This document shows, piece after piece, positions 1 to 7,526 of a DNA stretch of 24,011 bases. The stretch lies in the NCBI GenBank assembly GCA_946612175.1, contig CAMOEO010000006.1, positions 1 through 24,011 of the forward strand, given 5' to 3'. Every line of letters starts with the position of its first letter. Position 1 is the first letter of the stretch. This stretch comes from an uncultured Verrucomicrobiota bacterium. GTDB lineage: Bacteria; Verrucomicrobiota; Kiritimatiellia; RFP12; UBA3636. Under the pieces are notes generated by a model. That model saw only the letters and a list, made by a program, of their open reading frames with translations, did no database searches and was not told the origin of the DNA. A program made the translations under genes and the position numbers.

Positions 1-44
1 CCCTCCGAGAGGGGGGTGGCGCGAAGCGCCGGGGGGAGTACTCC
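1..44. repeat. Three consecutive short palindromes (REP-like element)
   Basis: Three perfect inverted repeats lie end to end in 44 bases: CCCTC-cga-GAGGG (1-13), GGCGC-gaa-GCGCC (18-30) and GGAGTACTCC (35-44), separated by G runs. This is far more symmetry than the surrounding coding sequence shows. It looks like the dispersed palindromic elements found between genes in many gut bacteria, but I cannot confirm copy number because no second copy occurs in this window. It sits at the extreme left edge, in frame with the flavoprotein fragment that follows. It may therefore be an insertion into that gene, or a repeat at which an assembly began. Confidence 0.5.
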
Positions 45-600
45 GTGCGCCGCCGTCTCGCGCGAAGCGGAGCGTCTGGCCGCGCTTCTGCGCGGTACTC
101 GCGACTGGCGCGCGGAGCGCCGCGCGTTGCAGGAGCGCATGGACGCGGCGGCCGGCCCTGTGCGCAACGCCGCCGCGCTTTCCCGCGCCGCCGCCGAGGC
201 GCGCGCGCAGCTGGCCACGATCGAGACGGAAGGCTTCTTCGTGCCGGCTTCCGGCCCCTCCGCGCCCCGCGAAGCCGCCGAGGCGCTCCGCACATGGCAG
301 CTCTGCCTCGCCTCCGTCGCCTATCTCGAGGCCTGCCTCGCCGAAGTCGAGGCCGGCGCCGGCTCGCGCGGTTCGGCGCTCGTCCTGGAAGGAGATGCGG
401 CCTCCGGCCGCGTCCTGCCGGAAAACCCCGCCTTCCGCAGCCTGGTCCAGGAGACCGAACTCGCCGTTCCGGCGGAAGGCGCCCCCGGACCTTTGTTCCG
501 GAACCGCTTCGCTCCCGTTCGTCCGATCCCGCATCCCGACGACTGGTTCGAGAACGTCTGGCGCGACTACCGCGAAAGCCGTTCGCTCCGCAATTTGTGA
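1..600 (+). CDS. FAD-dependent oxidoreductase, C-terminal fragment (fumarate reductase/SDH flavoprotein type)
   Basis: The frame is open to the left edge, so this is the 3' end of a gene, or of a remnant, stopping at TGA 598-600. About 180 residues resemble the C-terminal helical domain of the succinate dehydrogenase/fumarate reductase flavoprotein family. It has an LQERM...GPVRN segment near the start, a long alanine-rich helix, a YLEACL...GAGSRGS stretch, and a closing PVRPIPHPDDWFENVWRDYRE segment of the kind seen in FAD oxidoreductases of Bacteroidota and the PVC group. The FAD-binding domain with its GxGxxG motif would lie outside the window. The first 15 codons come from the palindromic element and may not belong to the original gene. 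A GTG at 16 is in frame but is unlikely to be the true start. Substrate is unknown. Confidence 0.55.
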   Translation, partial: PSERGVARSAGGSTPCAAVSREAERLAALLRGTRDWRAERRALQERMDAAAGPVRNAAALSRAAAEARAQLATIETEGFFVPASGPSAPREAAEALRTWQLCLASVAYLEACLAEVEAGAGSRGSALVLEGDAASGRVLPENPAFRSLVQETELAVPAEGAPGPLFRNRFAPVRPIPHPDDWFENVWRDYRESRSLRNL

Positions 601-681
601 TCGCGCGACCTTGACGCGCGCGGTCGCTCCGTTGCGTACCATGCGGCCGCGAAGGACCGCTCCGGGAAAATCAGGTTCCTG

Positions 682-1674
682 ATGATCACGGGCGTCTCGA
701 AGTTCACCAAACTCTCGATCTTCTCGACGCTCTCGTCGCTGGTGGACATCTCCTTCGACGACGACTATGCGATGATGCTCGGCTACACGGAGGAGGAGCT
801 CGGCCGCTACTTCGCGGAGCACATGGAGGCGCACCGCCGGGTTCTTGGCCTTTTTGCCGAGGCCTACCGCGCCGAAATCAAGCGCCTCTACAACGGCTAC
901 CGCTTCTGGCTCTACAAAGGGGAGAACGTCTACAATCCCGTCTCCATCAACCTCACGATGGCGAACCGGAGACCGGAATTCGAACTCTACTGGGCGGAGA
1001 CGGGCAAGGCGTCGTTCCTGTTGAACATGCTGAAGCGCGATGACATGCTGGCGGTCGATCCCGAAAATGTGTCCGGCCTTTCCAAGGAGGACCTGGACGT
1101 GTCCGACCTCAGGCGGTTTACCGTTCCGGCGATGCTGTACCAGACCGGGTATCTGACGATTGGGCACTATTCGGCAGGACTGTTCGACCTGACCGTTCCC
1201 GACGAGGAGGTCCGCCGGGACCTTTCGGTGCTTATGGCAGGGCTTGTCGCGGACAAGGACACGCGCTGGGCGTCGTCCCTTGGCGTAAAACTCCGCCGTG
1301 CCCAGTGGCCGGCCTTCTTCGAGGGCCTCTCGGCCCTCTACGCCGGGGCGGTCTATGGCTCGACCGAGGGGAAGCCGCACGAGCTCTCCTACGCGCGGTG
1401 CCTGAAGTTCCTCCTGCAGGGCCAGGGCTTCCGCGTCATGCAGGAGGTTTCGCACGCCGGCGGCCGCACGGACCTTGTGGCCGACCATCCCTGCGGCACC
1501 TACGTCTTCGAGCTCAAGGTGGACAAGCCGCCGAAGCTGGCGATGACGCAGATCCAGCGCAGGAAGCACGCCGCGCCCTACCGTGCCGCCGACAAGCCCG
1601 TCTGGGCCGTCGGCCTCTCCTTCGACGGCAGGACGCGCCAGTTCAAGGGCGGCGTCGCCGAGGCGATCGCATGA
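682..1674 (+). pseudogene. AAA-ATPase-like / PD-(D/E)XK nuclease protein, N-terminally truncated
   Basis: The 330 residues match the second half of the AAA-ATPase-like (PF09820) plus PD-(D/E)XK nuclease-like (PF08011) family. They begin at the conserved ITGVSKF...SIFSTLSSL segment and continue through an LYNGYRF...YNP stretch to a C-terminal nuclease domain with GRTDL (Asp264), FELK (Glu277, Lys279) and a QIQRRKHAAPY helix. Family members are usually 500-580 residues. The Walker A (GRRRFGKS-like) and Walker B (IDEYD-like) motifs of the first 200 residues are absent. The frame stays open upstream to the TGA at 600, and KIRFL just before the chosen ATG still fits the family, so the ATG is only the first available codon and not a true start. 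The nuclease core may be intact but the ATPase cannot work. Function of the family is unproven. Such genes often occur in many copies per genome, which favours recombination between copies. Confidence 0.65.
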
Positions 1675-1713
1675 AGACCGTTCTCGTCACCGGCGGCGGC
1701 CGAGGCATCGGCC
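1671..1713 (+). pseudogene. Short-chain dehydrogenase 5' fragment (13 codons)
   Basis: An ATG overlaps the TGA of the preceding nuclease remnant and opens a frame reading MKTVLVTGGGRGIG, the TGxxxGxG cofactor motif of an SDR. After that motif the sequence changes abruptly into the reverse-strand end of the GH78 gene. Bases 1672-1712 are identical to 21594-21634, inside the intact SDR gene of this window, including all synonymous positions. The fragment is therefore either a recent partial duplicate or one side of a rearrangement or assembly join. Confidence 0.7.
1672..1712 (+). repeat. 41-bp exact direct repeat, copy 1
   Basis: These 41 bases are identical to 21594-21634. Identity ends on both sides (1671 is A against C; 1713 is C against G). 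Copy 1 lies exactly where plus-strand content gives way to a truncated minus-strand gene, so it marks the breakpoint. Confidence 0.9.
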
Positions 1714-3312
1714 CTTTCGGGGGAACCAGACAGGGACGCTCCAGGCGTGGCAGCCGCTGTTCATCGCGGGGTTGCCGTAGGGCGAGCGAAACGGATCCTG
1801 CGGGTCGAAGACCTCCCAGAAGGTCGTCGCGCCGCGTTCGACCATGCCGCCCCAGAAGGATCGCACGAGAGAGAGAGCCTCGCGCGCCATGCCGAAGCGC
1901 ATGAGAGCGAGAAGCATCTGGTTGCAGAGATACGGCCCGCCCGTGCCAACGATCACGCGGTCGGTGAGCGTCCGACGCAGGAGCGACGGCGCCTGGCGAG
2001 CCGGGCAGATTCCGGAAAGAACGGCCCAGATCTGCGACGCCCATGAGACCTGGAGATCCGGGCCCGAGACGAAATACCCGTTCGCCGGGTCGCGCCACGC
2101 TGCACGAGCGGCGCGGCGCAGCTTGGCCATTCGGGCCGGAAGGTCCGACGTTTCTCGGTGGAAGCCGAGGCGCAGGGCGAGTTCTCGGGTCCGCAGCGCG
2201 GAATAGACGACAACGCCGTGCTCGCCGCAGGTTTTGTCGAGTCCGTCCTTCCAGTCGAGGAAGAGCCAGTGCTTTCCGCTGTCGCGGAAGAGCCCGGTCG
2301 CCGGGTCGATCTCGGCGAGGGCGAGGCGCGTCTGGCGTAGCGCGGCGGGGAAGAGGTCCCGGGCCGTCGAGGCGTCGCCCGTCGCGTCGAGGTAGTCGAG
2401 CAGGACGTCTCCGAAAAGCGCCTGGTAGTCGAATAGGAAGTTTCCGGCCTCCGGCGGATCGGGATCGCGCGGATAAAGGCATCCGGGAACGGCGCCGTCC
2501 TCGTCCCGTGCGGCCGACGCGAAGAGAAGCAGGCAGCGTCGAACGAGCGCGGCGGCGGCGGAGAAGCCGGCCGTGCCGCGCCACAGCGAATAGGCGGAGA
2601 GCGCCTGGAGCCGCAGGTCGCCGAGCCAGAGCCGGCGGTCGCGCTTCGGCCCGTCCTCGAACACGTCCTGCATGCACCACAGCAGCGTTCGGACGGAAAC
2701 GGAGGCGATTTCCGCGTCGAGCGCGTTCTCCCCGCCGCGGATGGCGGCAGGCGGCGGCGGGGCCGAGGTTTCCGTCACGCAAAACAGGCCGGCGAGCCTC
2801 CAGCGAGCGCGAACCATCCCCCAGACGCGGAGCCGGACGTAGCGGAACGCGGCGCGGCGCGGAAAACGGACCCGCGTCACCGGTCCGTCGACCACGACCA
2901 CGAAGTCCTGCAGCCACGCGCGGCTCAAACCGCCGTCGGGGGTCGCGTCGCAGGCTCTTCGCAGTTCGTAAAGCGATTCCGCGAACTTCGCCTCCACGCG
3001 TAGCGGCGCGTCCCACGGGAATCCGTCCGGCGCAAGGCTCAGTTCAAGGCGTCCGACGACTTCCGATCCGAAGTCGAAAACCGCGTTCCACGGCGTTCGG
3101 TCGAGATCCTCTCGCGCGAAGAACTCCTCCGCCGCGCAAACCGTCTGCGCGCGCCAGCCCTGCCAGGCGGCGCCATCCCGAACGGGGCGCACCACGGCGA
3201 CGGCCGGAACGCGGACATGGCGGAGAACGGGGCGCAACGCAGCCGCCTCGCGCGCCCACCGGGCGCGCGAGGCGAGCCAGTCCCCGTGTCTTCCGATGGA
3301 ACGGGAGTGCAC
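1687..3312 (-). CDS. GH78 alpha-L-rhamnosidase-like protein, C-terminally truncated
   Basis: GH78 enzymes remove terminal alpha-L-rhamnose by inversion. The protein has N-terminal beta-sandwich sequence (residues 1-180) followed by the (alpha/alpha)6 catalytic domain. Residues 219-232 carry EDGPKRD...WLGD, the conserved acidic segment containing the proposed acid. Glu500 in TTFWE is the position proposed as general base. GCHAWSV follows near residue 524. At about 1713 the sequence enters the duplicated SDR fragment, so the last dozen residues are foreign and the expected C-terminal beta-sandwich is missing. GTG at 3312 was chosen because it lies 5 nt after the stop of the upstream secreted protein, which suggests cotranscription and coupling. 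There is no signal peptide, so it is probably cytoplasmic. Family confidence is good; the exact sugar is not proven. Activity of this truncated form is doubtful. Confidence 0.75.
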   Translation of the reverse strand: MHSRSIGRHGDWLASRARWAREAAALRPVLRHVRVPAVAVVRPVRDGAAWQGWRAQTVCAAEEFFAREDLDRTPWNAVFDFGSEVVGRLELSLAPDGFPWDAPLRVEAKFAESLYELRRACDATPDGGLSRAWLQDFVVVVDGPVTRVRFPRRAAFRYVRLRVWGMVRARWRLAGLFCVTETSAPPPPAAIRGGENALDAEIASVSVRTLLWCMQDVFEDGPKRDRRLWLGDLRLQALSAYSLWRGTAGFSAAAALVRRCLLLFASAARDEDGAVPGCLYPRDPDPPEAGNFLFDYQALFGDVLLDYLDATGDASTARDLFPAALRQTRLALAEIDPATGLFRDSGKHWLFLDWKDGLDKTCGEHGVVVYSALRTRELALRLGFHRETSDLPARMAKLRRAARAAWRDPANGYFVSGPDLQVSWASQIWAVLSGICPARQAPSLLRRTLTDRVIVGTGGPYLCNQMLLALMRFGMAREALSLVRSFWGGMVERGATTFWEVFDPQDPFRSPYGNPAMNSGCHAWSVPVWFPRKGRCLGRRR

Positions 3313-3317
3313 AGGGG

Positions 3318-6137
3318 TTACCGGACCACGAGGACCGTCGGGGCGCGCCGCTTCGCCGGGAACCGACAGTCCATGAGAGGCCCGTGCTTGAGCGAGTACC
3401 AGCCTGTCTCCTCGGCGGTCCGTCCGTACCGGGTCTGCACCAGATACGGCGTCCGGACGACGTTCAGGGTCGCGGGCGTCACGCTGCCGGCACTGTTGTT
3501 GCGGTCGTAGATGCCGACGCCGACGACGATCTCCCAGGCGCCGTCGCAATCCAGGTCGGCCACGAGAATCTGGCTGCTGCTCCAGTAGGTGAACGCGCCG
3601 GCCATCCAGAGGTTGTCCGAAACGCCGTCGGCCAGCTCCGCCTTGAGCGCGGCCGGGAATCCCGGAACGGTCTCGCCCTTGACAAAGTCGTAGGCGGTGA
3701 CGTAGCGGCCTGTCATGCCGCCCGCGTCTGTCGTGCAGACATAGACCGCCTCGGGCATTTCGTCGCCCGTGAGGTCCGCGAGGACGGGCGGGACGGCGGT
3801 GCAAAACCCGAGGGCGGGAGCGGGAATCGGCAGGGTCGCCAAGATGGTTCCGTTGCCGTTGTAGAGGTTGCGCCCGAAGAGGACTTCGAGGTCCCCGTCG
3901 CCATCGCGGTCGAAGAGGGCGAACGAACCGTGCGCGCCGGAGGCCGTGAAGAGCGTCCGTCCCTCCTGGTTCACGACCTTGAGAGTTGCGCCGGCGGCGG
4001 CCTTGGCGTCCGTGAAGACGAATTCGGGGACGCCGTCGCCGTCGAGGTCGGCCGCCGCGGCCGAGCCGAAGTCCTCGCCGGATGAGAGCTGGCTGCCGGC
4101 GGAGTTCGTCGCCACGAGGTTTTCGACGAGCGTTCCGCCGGCGGAGGTGTAGCTGCCGCCCGCGGCGGTCAGGGCCACGACGCCGAATCCGGAACCGTTC
4201 CCGATGGCGAAGATTTCGGGAACCTTGTCGCCGTTCAGGTCCGCCACGCCGCCCGAAGAGAGCGGGCTGCCGCCGGAGGCGCTGTTGGCCGTCCAGGAAA
4301 TCGCGCCGTTGTCGAGGAGGTGGACGCATCCGCCGCCTCCGCGGCCGAAGGCGACGATTTCGGACACGCCGTCGCGGTCGAAGTCCGCGACCGCGTAGCC
4401 GGCGGTCCCGTAGACGACCCTGCGGTTGGAGCAGAGCTGCTCCACGGTCGCACCCGCGCCGATGCGTCCGACGGTCGAGTAGCCGCCGGCGTTGAAGAGA
4501 AGGTTCGCTCCCGCGCCGTCGCCGAGGTCGGCCACGAGAAAGTTGAGGAACTTGTTCGCCGTCCCGCTGTTTCCGGCCACGCCGAGGACCGTGTTGGCGT
4601 TGACGGGGTAGTTGGCGCGTTCGACGAGCGTACCGCCGACGAGCTGGAGCGCATGGAGGTAGTTAGGCGTGCCGCTCTGTCCCTTGTCCGCCGTGTTGAC
4701 AAAGAGCGTCGGGACGGATTCGCCGTTGATCTTGCCGGCGGCCATGGCGCCGACCCAGCGGCCGTCGCTGCCTGTCGCGGCGGGGGCTTCGAAGGGGAAC
4801 GTGACGACGCGCATGACGCCGCCGGTCTTGGCGAGCTTCCGGGGCGTGCCGCCCGTCACGGTTCCGGCGAGGGTCGCCGTGCCGTAGTAGTAGAGCGCGA
4901 TGCCGTTCAGGTCGAGCATCGCGCCCGCCTCCACGACGAGGTTTCCGACATAGACGGCCTCCGGGCCGGTCGATGCGGAGACGTTGACGCTGTCGTCCAC
5001 GAGACGGACGTTCGCCCCGGACTCGACCGTCAGCGACTGCCAGCAGAAGTTCGCCAGGCAGCACGTCTCCGTGTCGCCGACATCGCGGCTCATCGCCTCG
5101 ACGTCCTGCACGGCCGAGCCGTCGCCGCAGAGGACGAGGTCGGCGTCCTCGACGGTCCAGCCCGACGCGGAGCGGGTCGCGACGTTCGTGAAGGAGCCGC
5201 CGATGCGCAGCGCGCCGCCTTTTCCTCCCGTGGAGATGGCGTCCTGGTTCGAAAGCCCGGTCGTCCCGTCGTTGCCCACGCCGTAGGCGTCCGCGAGCGA
5301 CGTGAAGTCGCCCGAGACGGAGAGCGTCCCTCCGTTCAGCACGACGGAACCAAATCCGGACTGGTTGCCGGGATACTGCGCTTGCGTCTGCCAGTCGAGG
5401 CGTCCGAGACGGACCGCTCCGACGGAAAGATCGTTGCCGCAGAGGTCGAGCGTCACGACGCTGTCCACGCCGCGCCCGCGGTCGGTCGCGGTGAGCCAGA
5501 GCGGGCCGGTCGTCGCGGCGTCCCCTTCGAGCGCGTAGGTGTCGACGACGCTGTTGCGGCCGACCGAAAGGGTGAGCGCATCGTAGTCGCGGCCGGGGAT
5601 CGTCAGCTTTTCCGCGACCTTGAAGAGTCCTTCGCCGGTCACGGACGAGCGCGCATCGAGCGTGAGCGAGCCGTTGTGGTGCAGGCAGCCGCCTTTCGAG
5701 ACGACGACGCGCGTGTTCGCGCCGGTGATCACGATCCCGCCCGCGAAGTAGTGGATGCCGGGGTCGTCGTTGCTGGGGTTGTTCTGGTTGCGCCACGGGC
5801 GCAGGACGACCGTCACGGCCGGGTTGGTGTCCGACCCGATCGTCACAGGGGCGTTGTAGGTGGCCTGGGAAGAGGCGTTGGCCGTGCGCCAGATAACGCC
5901 GGCGCCTTCCTGGTCGATGACGATCCGCGTGGACGCATCGGTGATGTCTGGCGCGATGCCGCCCTCCCAGTTGGCGGCGACGCCGAACGTATCGGGTTCG
6001 CCCGAAGCGAGCGTGTCGCCGCCGGTCCAGTGGATTTCGGCGGCGGACGCCGCGACGGAGGCCAGGGCGCAGAGCGCGGAGAGGGCCGCGAACCGGAGGC
6101 CCGATTCCGGGCGAAGGGCATTCGACTGCTTTTTCAT
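3318..6137 (-). CDS. Secreted FG-GAP/VCBS propeller protein with beta-helix-like N-terminal half
   Basis: This 939-residue exported protein has an n-region MKKQSN, a hydrophobic core and an AASA/AEI cleavage site near residue 33. Residues 33-520 are rich in G, T, V and N, with repeated short strands (WTGGDT, LNGGTLSVSG, GTATLAGTVTGG) like the autotransporter-type beta-solenoids common in PVC bacteria. Residues about 575-880 hold at least six FG-GAP-type calcium-binding repeats: DFDRDGVSE, DLNGDKVPE, DLDGDGVPE, DRDGDGDLE, DLTGDEMPE and DLDCDGAWE. The start is supported by AAGGAAAG 8 nt upstream. No C-terminal anchor or sorting signal is visible. It is the first gene of a minus-strand transcript with the GH78 gene and is divergent from the regulator. 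A role in binding polysaccharide or the cell surface is plausible. Resemblance to propeller lyases is too weak to claim catalysis. Confidence 0.75.
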   Translation of the reverse strand: MKKQSNALRPESGLRFAALSALCALASVAASAAEIHWTGGDTLASGEPDTFGVAANWEGGIAPDITDASTRIVIDQEGAGVIWRTANASSQATYNAPVTIGSDTNPAVTVVLRPWRNQNNPSNDDPGIHYFAGGIVITGANTRVVVSKGGCLHHNGSLTLDARSSVTGEGLFKVAEKLTIPGRDYDALTLSVGRNSVVDTYALEGDAATTGPLWLTATDRGRGVDSVVTLDLCGNDLSVGAVRLGRLDWQTQAQYPGNQSGFGSVVLNGGTLSVSGDFTSLADAYGVGNDGTTGLSNQDAISTGGKGGALRIGGSFTNVATRSASGWTVEDADLVLCGDGSAVQDVEAMSRDVGDTETCCLANFCWQSLTVESGANVRLVDDSVNVSASTGPEAVYVGNLVVEAGAMLDLNGIALYYYGTATLAGTVTGGTPRKLAKTGGVMRVVTFPFEAPAATGSDGRWVGAMAAGKINGESVPTLFVNTADKGQSGTPNYLHALQLVGGTLVERANYPVNANTVLGVAGNSGTANKFLNFLVADLGDGAGANLLFNAGGYSTVGRIGAGATVEQLCSNRRVVYGTAGYAVADFDRDGVSEIVAFGRGGGGCVHLLDNGAISWTANSASGGSPLSSGGVADLNGDKVPEIFAIGNGSGFGVVALTAAGGSYTSAGGTLVENLVATNSAGSQLSSGEDFGSAAAADLDGDGVPEFVFTDAKAAAGATLKVVNQEGRTLFTASGAHGSFALFDRDGDGDLEVLFGRNLYNGNGTILATLPIPAPALGFCTAVPPVLADLTGDEMPEAVYVCTTDAGGMTGRYVTAYDFVKGETVPGFPAALKAELADGVSDNLWMAGAFTYWSSSQILVADLDCDGAWEIVVGVGIYDRNNSAGSVTPATLNVVRTPYLVQTRYGRTAEETGWYSLKHGPLMDCRFPAKRRAPTVLVVR

Positions 6138-6204
6138 GCGAAGTGCTTTCCTTGCTGTGTGCATGGTGTGGAAGACAAGTCCGGAATTCTCCGGCTTTGA
6201 GGCC

Positions 6205-6233
6205 ATCATGGGCGATTCGCGCGGCGGTGTCAA
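6205..6233 (-). promoter_or_regulatory. Candidate sigma-70-type promoter for the FG-GAP/GH78 transcript
   Basis: On the minus strand, TTGACA (6233-6228) is followed after 17 nt by CATGAT (6210-6205). This is a perfect -35 with a 4/6 -10 at ideal spacing, about 70 nt upstream of the ATG at 6137. TTGG boxes lie immediately upstream of it. Confidence 0.4.
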
Positions 6234-6244
6234 CGGAAAACGGC

Positions 6245-6308
6245 CCAAATTGATCCAAACAGAAACTTTTGGCTTAAGCATGGCATTTGGACCTTGACTT
6301 GGACCAAG
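6245..6308. promoter_or_regulatory. Candidate operator cluster (TTGG boxes) in the divergent region
   Basis: Two CCAAA elements 10 bp apart (6245-6249, 6255-6259) and two TTGGACC elements 12 bp apart (6287-6293, 6299-6305) face each other across the divergent region. The second TTGGACC sits in the perfect palindrome CTTGG-A-CCAAG (6298-6308). An 8-bp palindrome GCTTAAGC lies between the pairs. Spacing near one helical turn, and symmetry at one site, are typical of operators for LacI- or AraR-type dimers. The adjacent regulator is the obvious candidate to bind here. This is inference from sequence pattern only. Confidence 0.4.
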
Positions 6309-6322
6309 AGGAAAGATATGGT
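6294..6322 (+). promoter_or_regulatory. Candidate promoter of the long plus-strand operon
   Basis: TTGACT (6294-6299) and TATGGT (6317-6322) are separated by 17 nt. The -10 box would overlap the ATG at 6318. If this promoter is used, translation should begin at the in-frame ATG 6348 (GAGG at 6335-6338). The palindrome CTTGGACCAAG lies in the spacer, as expected for a repressor site. Confidence 0.3.
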
Positions 6323-7526
6323 ATGCCCCATCACGAGGTTTTGGCACATGTCCACCCTTTCCATCCTTCCGAAAGGCGGCCGTTCCCCGCACGCGGAACC
6401 GCCACGAATGCGCGTCCTGCGCTGGATCGAGCGCTCCATCGAGTCCGGCGCGCTTGCGCCCGGCGAGGCGATTCCGTCGGAGCGGGCCCTTGCGGAGAAG
6501 TTCGGCGTGGCGCGGAACACAGCCGCGGCCGCCATGGACGAGGCGGAGCGCCGCCGGCTCGTCGTGCGCCGCAGTCCGGCGGCTCGCAAGCGATACGTGC
6601 CGGGCGTCGGCGCCGGCTTTCCGGGGATCGCGGAATCGACGGTCGTCGTGATGGGCGAGGCAAACCCCTTCGCAGGCGGGTCCGCCGAGGCGCCGCACTG
6701 GAGCGACCGCTTCATTTCCATGTCGCTGCTTTCGCGCCTCACGCATGCCGGGAAGCACGTCATGATCCTGAGCCACGACGCCCTGACGGGCCGCGACGTG
6801 GAGGAACTGTTCGTCTCGCGGCCCGCCGGCCTCATCGTGACAAGCACGATCGGCGAACACATCCTTGCGAGAAGGGCGCTCGAAATCTGCAGGCGGATCG
6901 GCATGCCGGTCGTCGTCTACGGAGACGCGCCGGAACTGCGCGCGTTCGACCGGGTCCACGTGGACCACCGCGCCGGATCGCGCCAAATCACCGAATGGCT
7001 TCTCGCGCGCGGCCGCCGCGCCATCGTGCCGTTCTTTCCGCGCCGGGCGCTGACCGGATGGGCGCAGGACCGGCTTCTCGGCTACGCCAACGCCATGCGC
7101 GCCGCGAAGCTGAGCCCGCGCCCCTGCGTCTCGTTCGACGCGCCGGAATTCGGGTCTTCCGGGACGGAGGAGCAGTTCCGCATGTGCCGCGCCCTCGCGA
7201 TCGCGAAATTGCTCGATCTGCGCCGTGCGACGAAGTTCGACGCGCTGCTCTGCATCTCCGACCACTGGGCCAAAGTTGCCATTTCGGCCCTGAAGTGCAT
7301 CGGGCTCGCGCCGGGCCGCGACGTGCTGGTCGCCGGCTACGACAACGGCGATCCGGACCCGGAGTTCGACCCGTTCGAGCCCGACCGCGCGGTCGTGACG
7401 ATCGACAAGCACAACGAGCGCACCGCCGACGAAATGGCGGAACTGCTGATCGCCCGCATGGAAGGGCGCCTTCCCCCCCGCCCCCAATGCCGAACCCACG
7501 CCCACGAACTCGTGGTGCGCGAATGA
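6318..7526 (+). CDS. AraR-type transcriptional regulator (GntR winged helix + LacI-like sugar-sensing domain)
   Basis: The N-terminal region (residues about 30-95) is a GntR winged helix: LRWIERSIESGALAPGEAIPSE, then RALAEKFGVARNTAAAAMDEAERR, ending in a basic wing. Residues about 100-400 are a LacI/periplasmic-binding-protein-like effector domain, with VDHRAG...ITEWLLARGRR, LLCISDHWAKVAISALK and VLVAGYDN motifs. This GntR-LacI fusion is the architecture of AraR-type repressors, whose ligand is a sugar. ATG 6318 is preceded by AAGAGGAAAG at good spacing. ATG 6348 is an alternative if the candidate promoter is correct. The gene is first in the plus-strand operon and divergent from the FG-GAP/GH78 pair, so it most likely controls both and itself. 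The inducer is unknown. Confidence 0.85.
   Translation: MVCPITRFWHMSTLSILPKGGRSPHAEPPRMRVLRWIERSIESGALAPGEAIPSERALAEKFGVARNTAAAAMDEAERRRLVVRRSPAARKRYVPGVGAGFPGIAESTVVVMGEANPFAGGSAEAPHWSDRFISMSLLSRLTHAGKHVMILSHDALTGRDVEELFVSRPAGLIVTSTIGEHILARRALEICRRIGMPVVVYGDAPELRAFDRVHVDHRAGSRQITEWLLARGRRAIVPFFPRRALTGWAQDRLLGYANAMRAAKLSPRPCVSFDAPEFGSSGTEEQFRMCRALAIAKLLDLRRATKFDALLCISDHWAKVAISALKCIGLAPGRDVLVAGYDNGDPDPEFDPFEPDRAVVTIDKHNERTADEMAELLIARMEGRLPPRPQCRTHAHELVVRE

Noticed and set aside
601..681. A promoter or separate small gene between the flavoprotein and nuclease fragments
   Set aside because: No clear -35/-10 pair or Shine-Dalgarno is seen. The frame is continuous with the nuclease remnant, so this is better read as the decayed upstream part of that gene.
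1671..2046. A second complete SDR gene after the nuclease remnant
   Set aside because: Only the first 13 codons are SDR-like; the rest is the reverse complement of the GH78 C-terminus.
2043..6200. Long plus-strand frames opposite the GH78 and FG-GAP genes
   Set aside because: The minus strand carries the signal peptide, calcium repeats and GH78 motifs. The plus frames are arginine- or valine/glycine-rich shadows.
6297..7505. Extension of the minus-strand frame of the secreted protein upstream of 6137
   Set aside because: Sequence before MKKQSN is antisense to the regulator. A good Shine-Dalgarno and the signal peptide fix the start at 6137.
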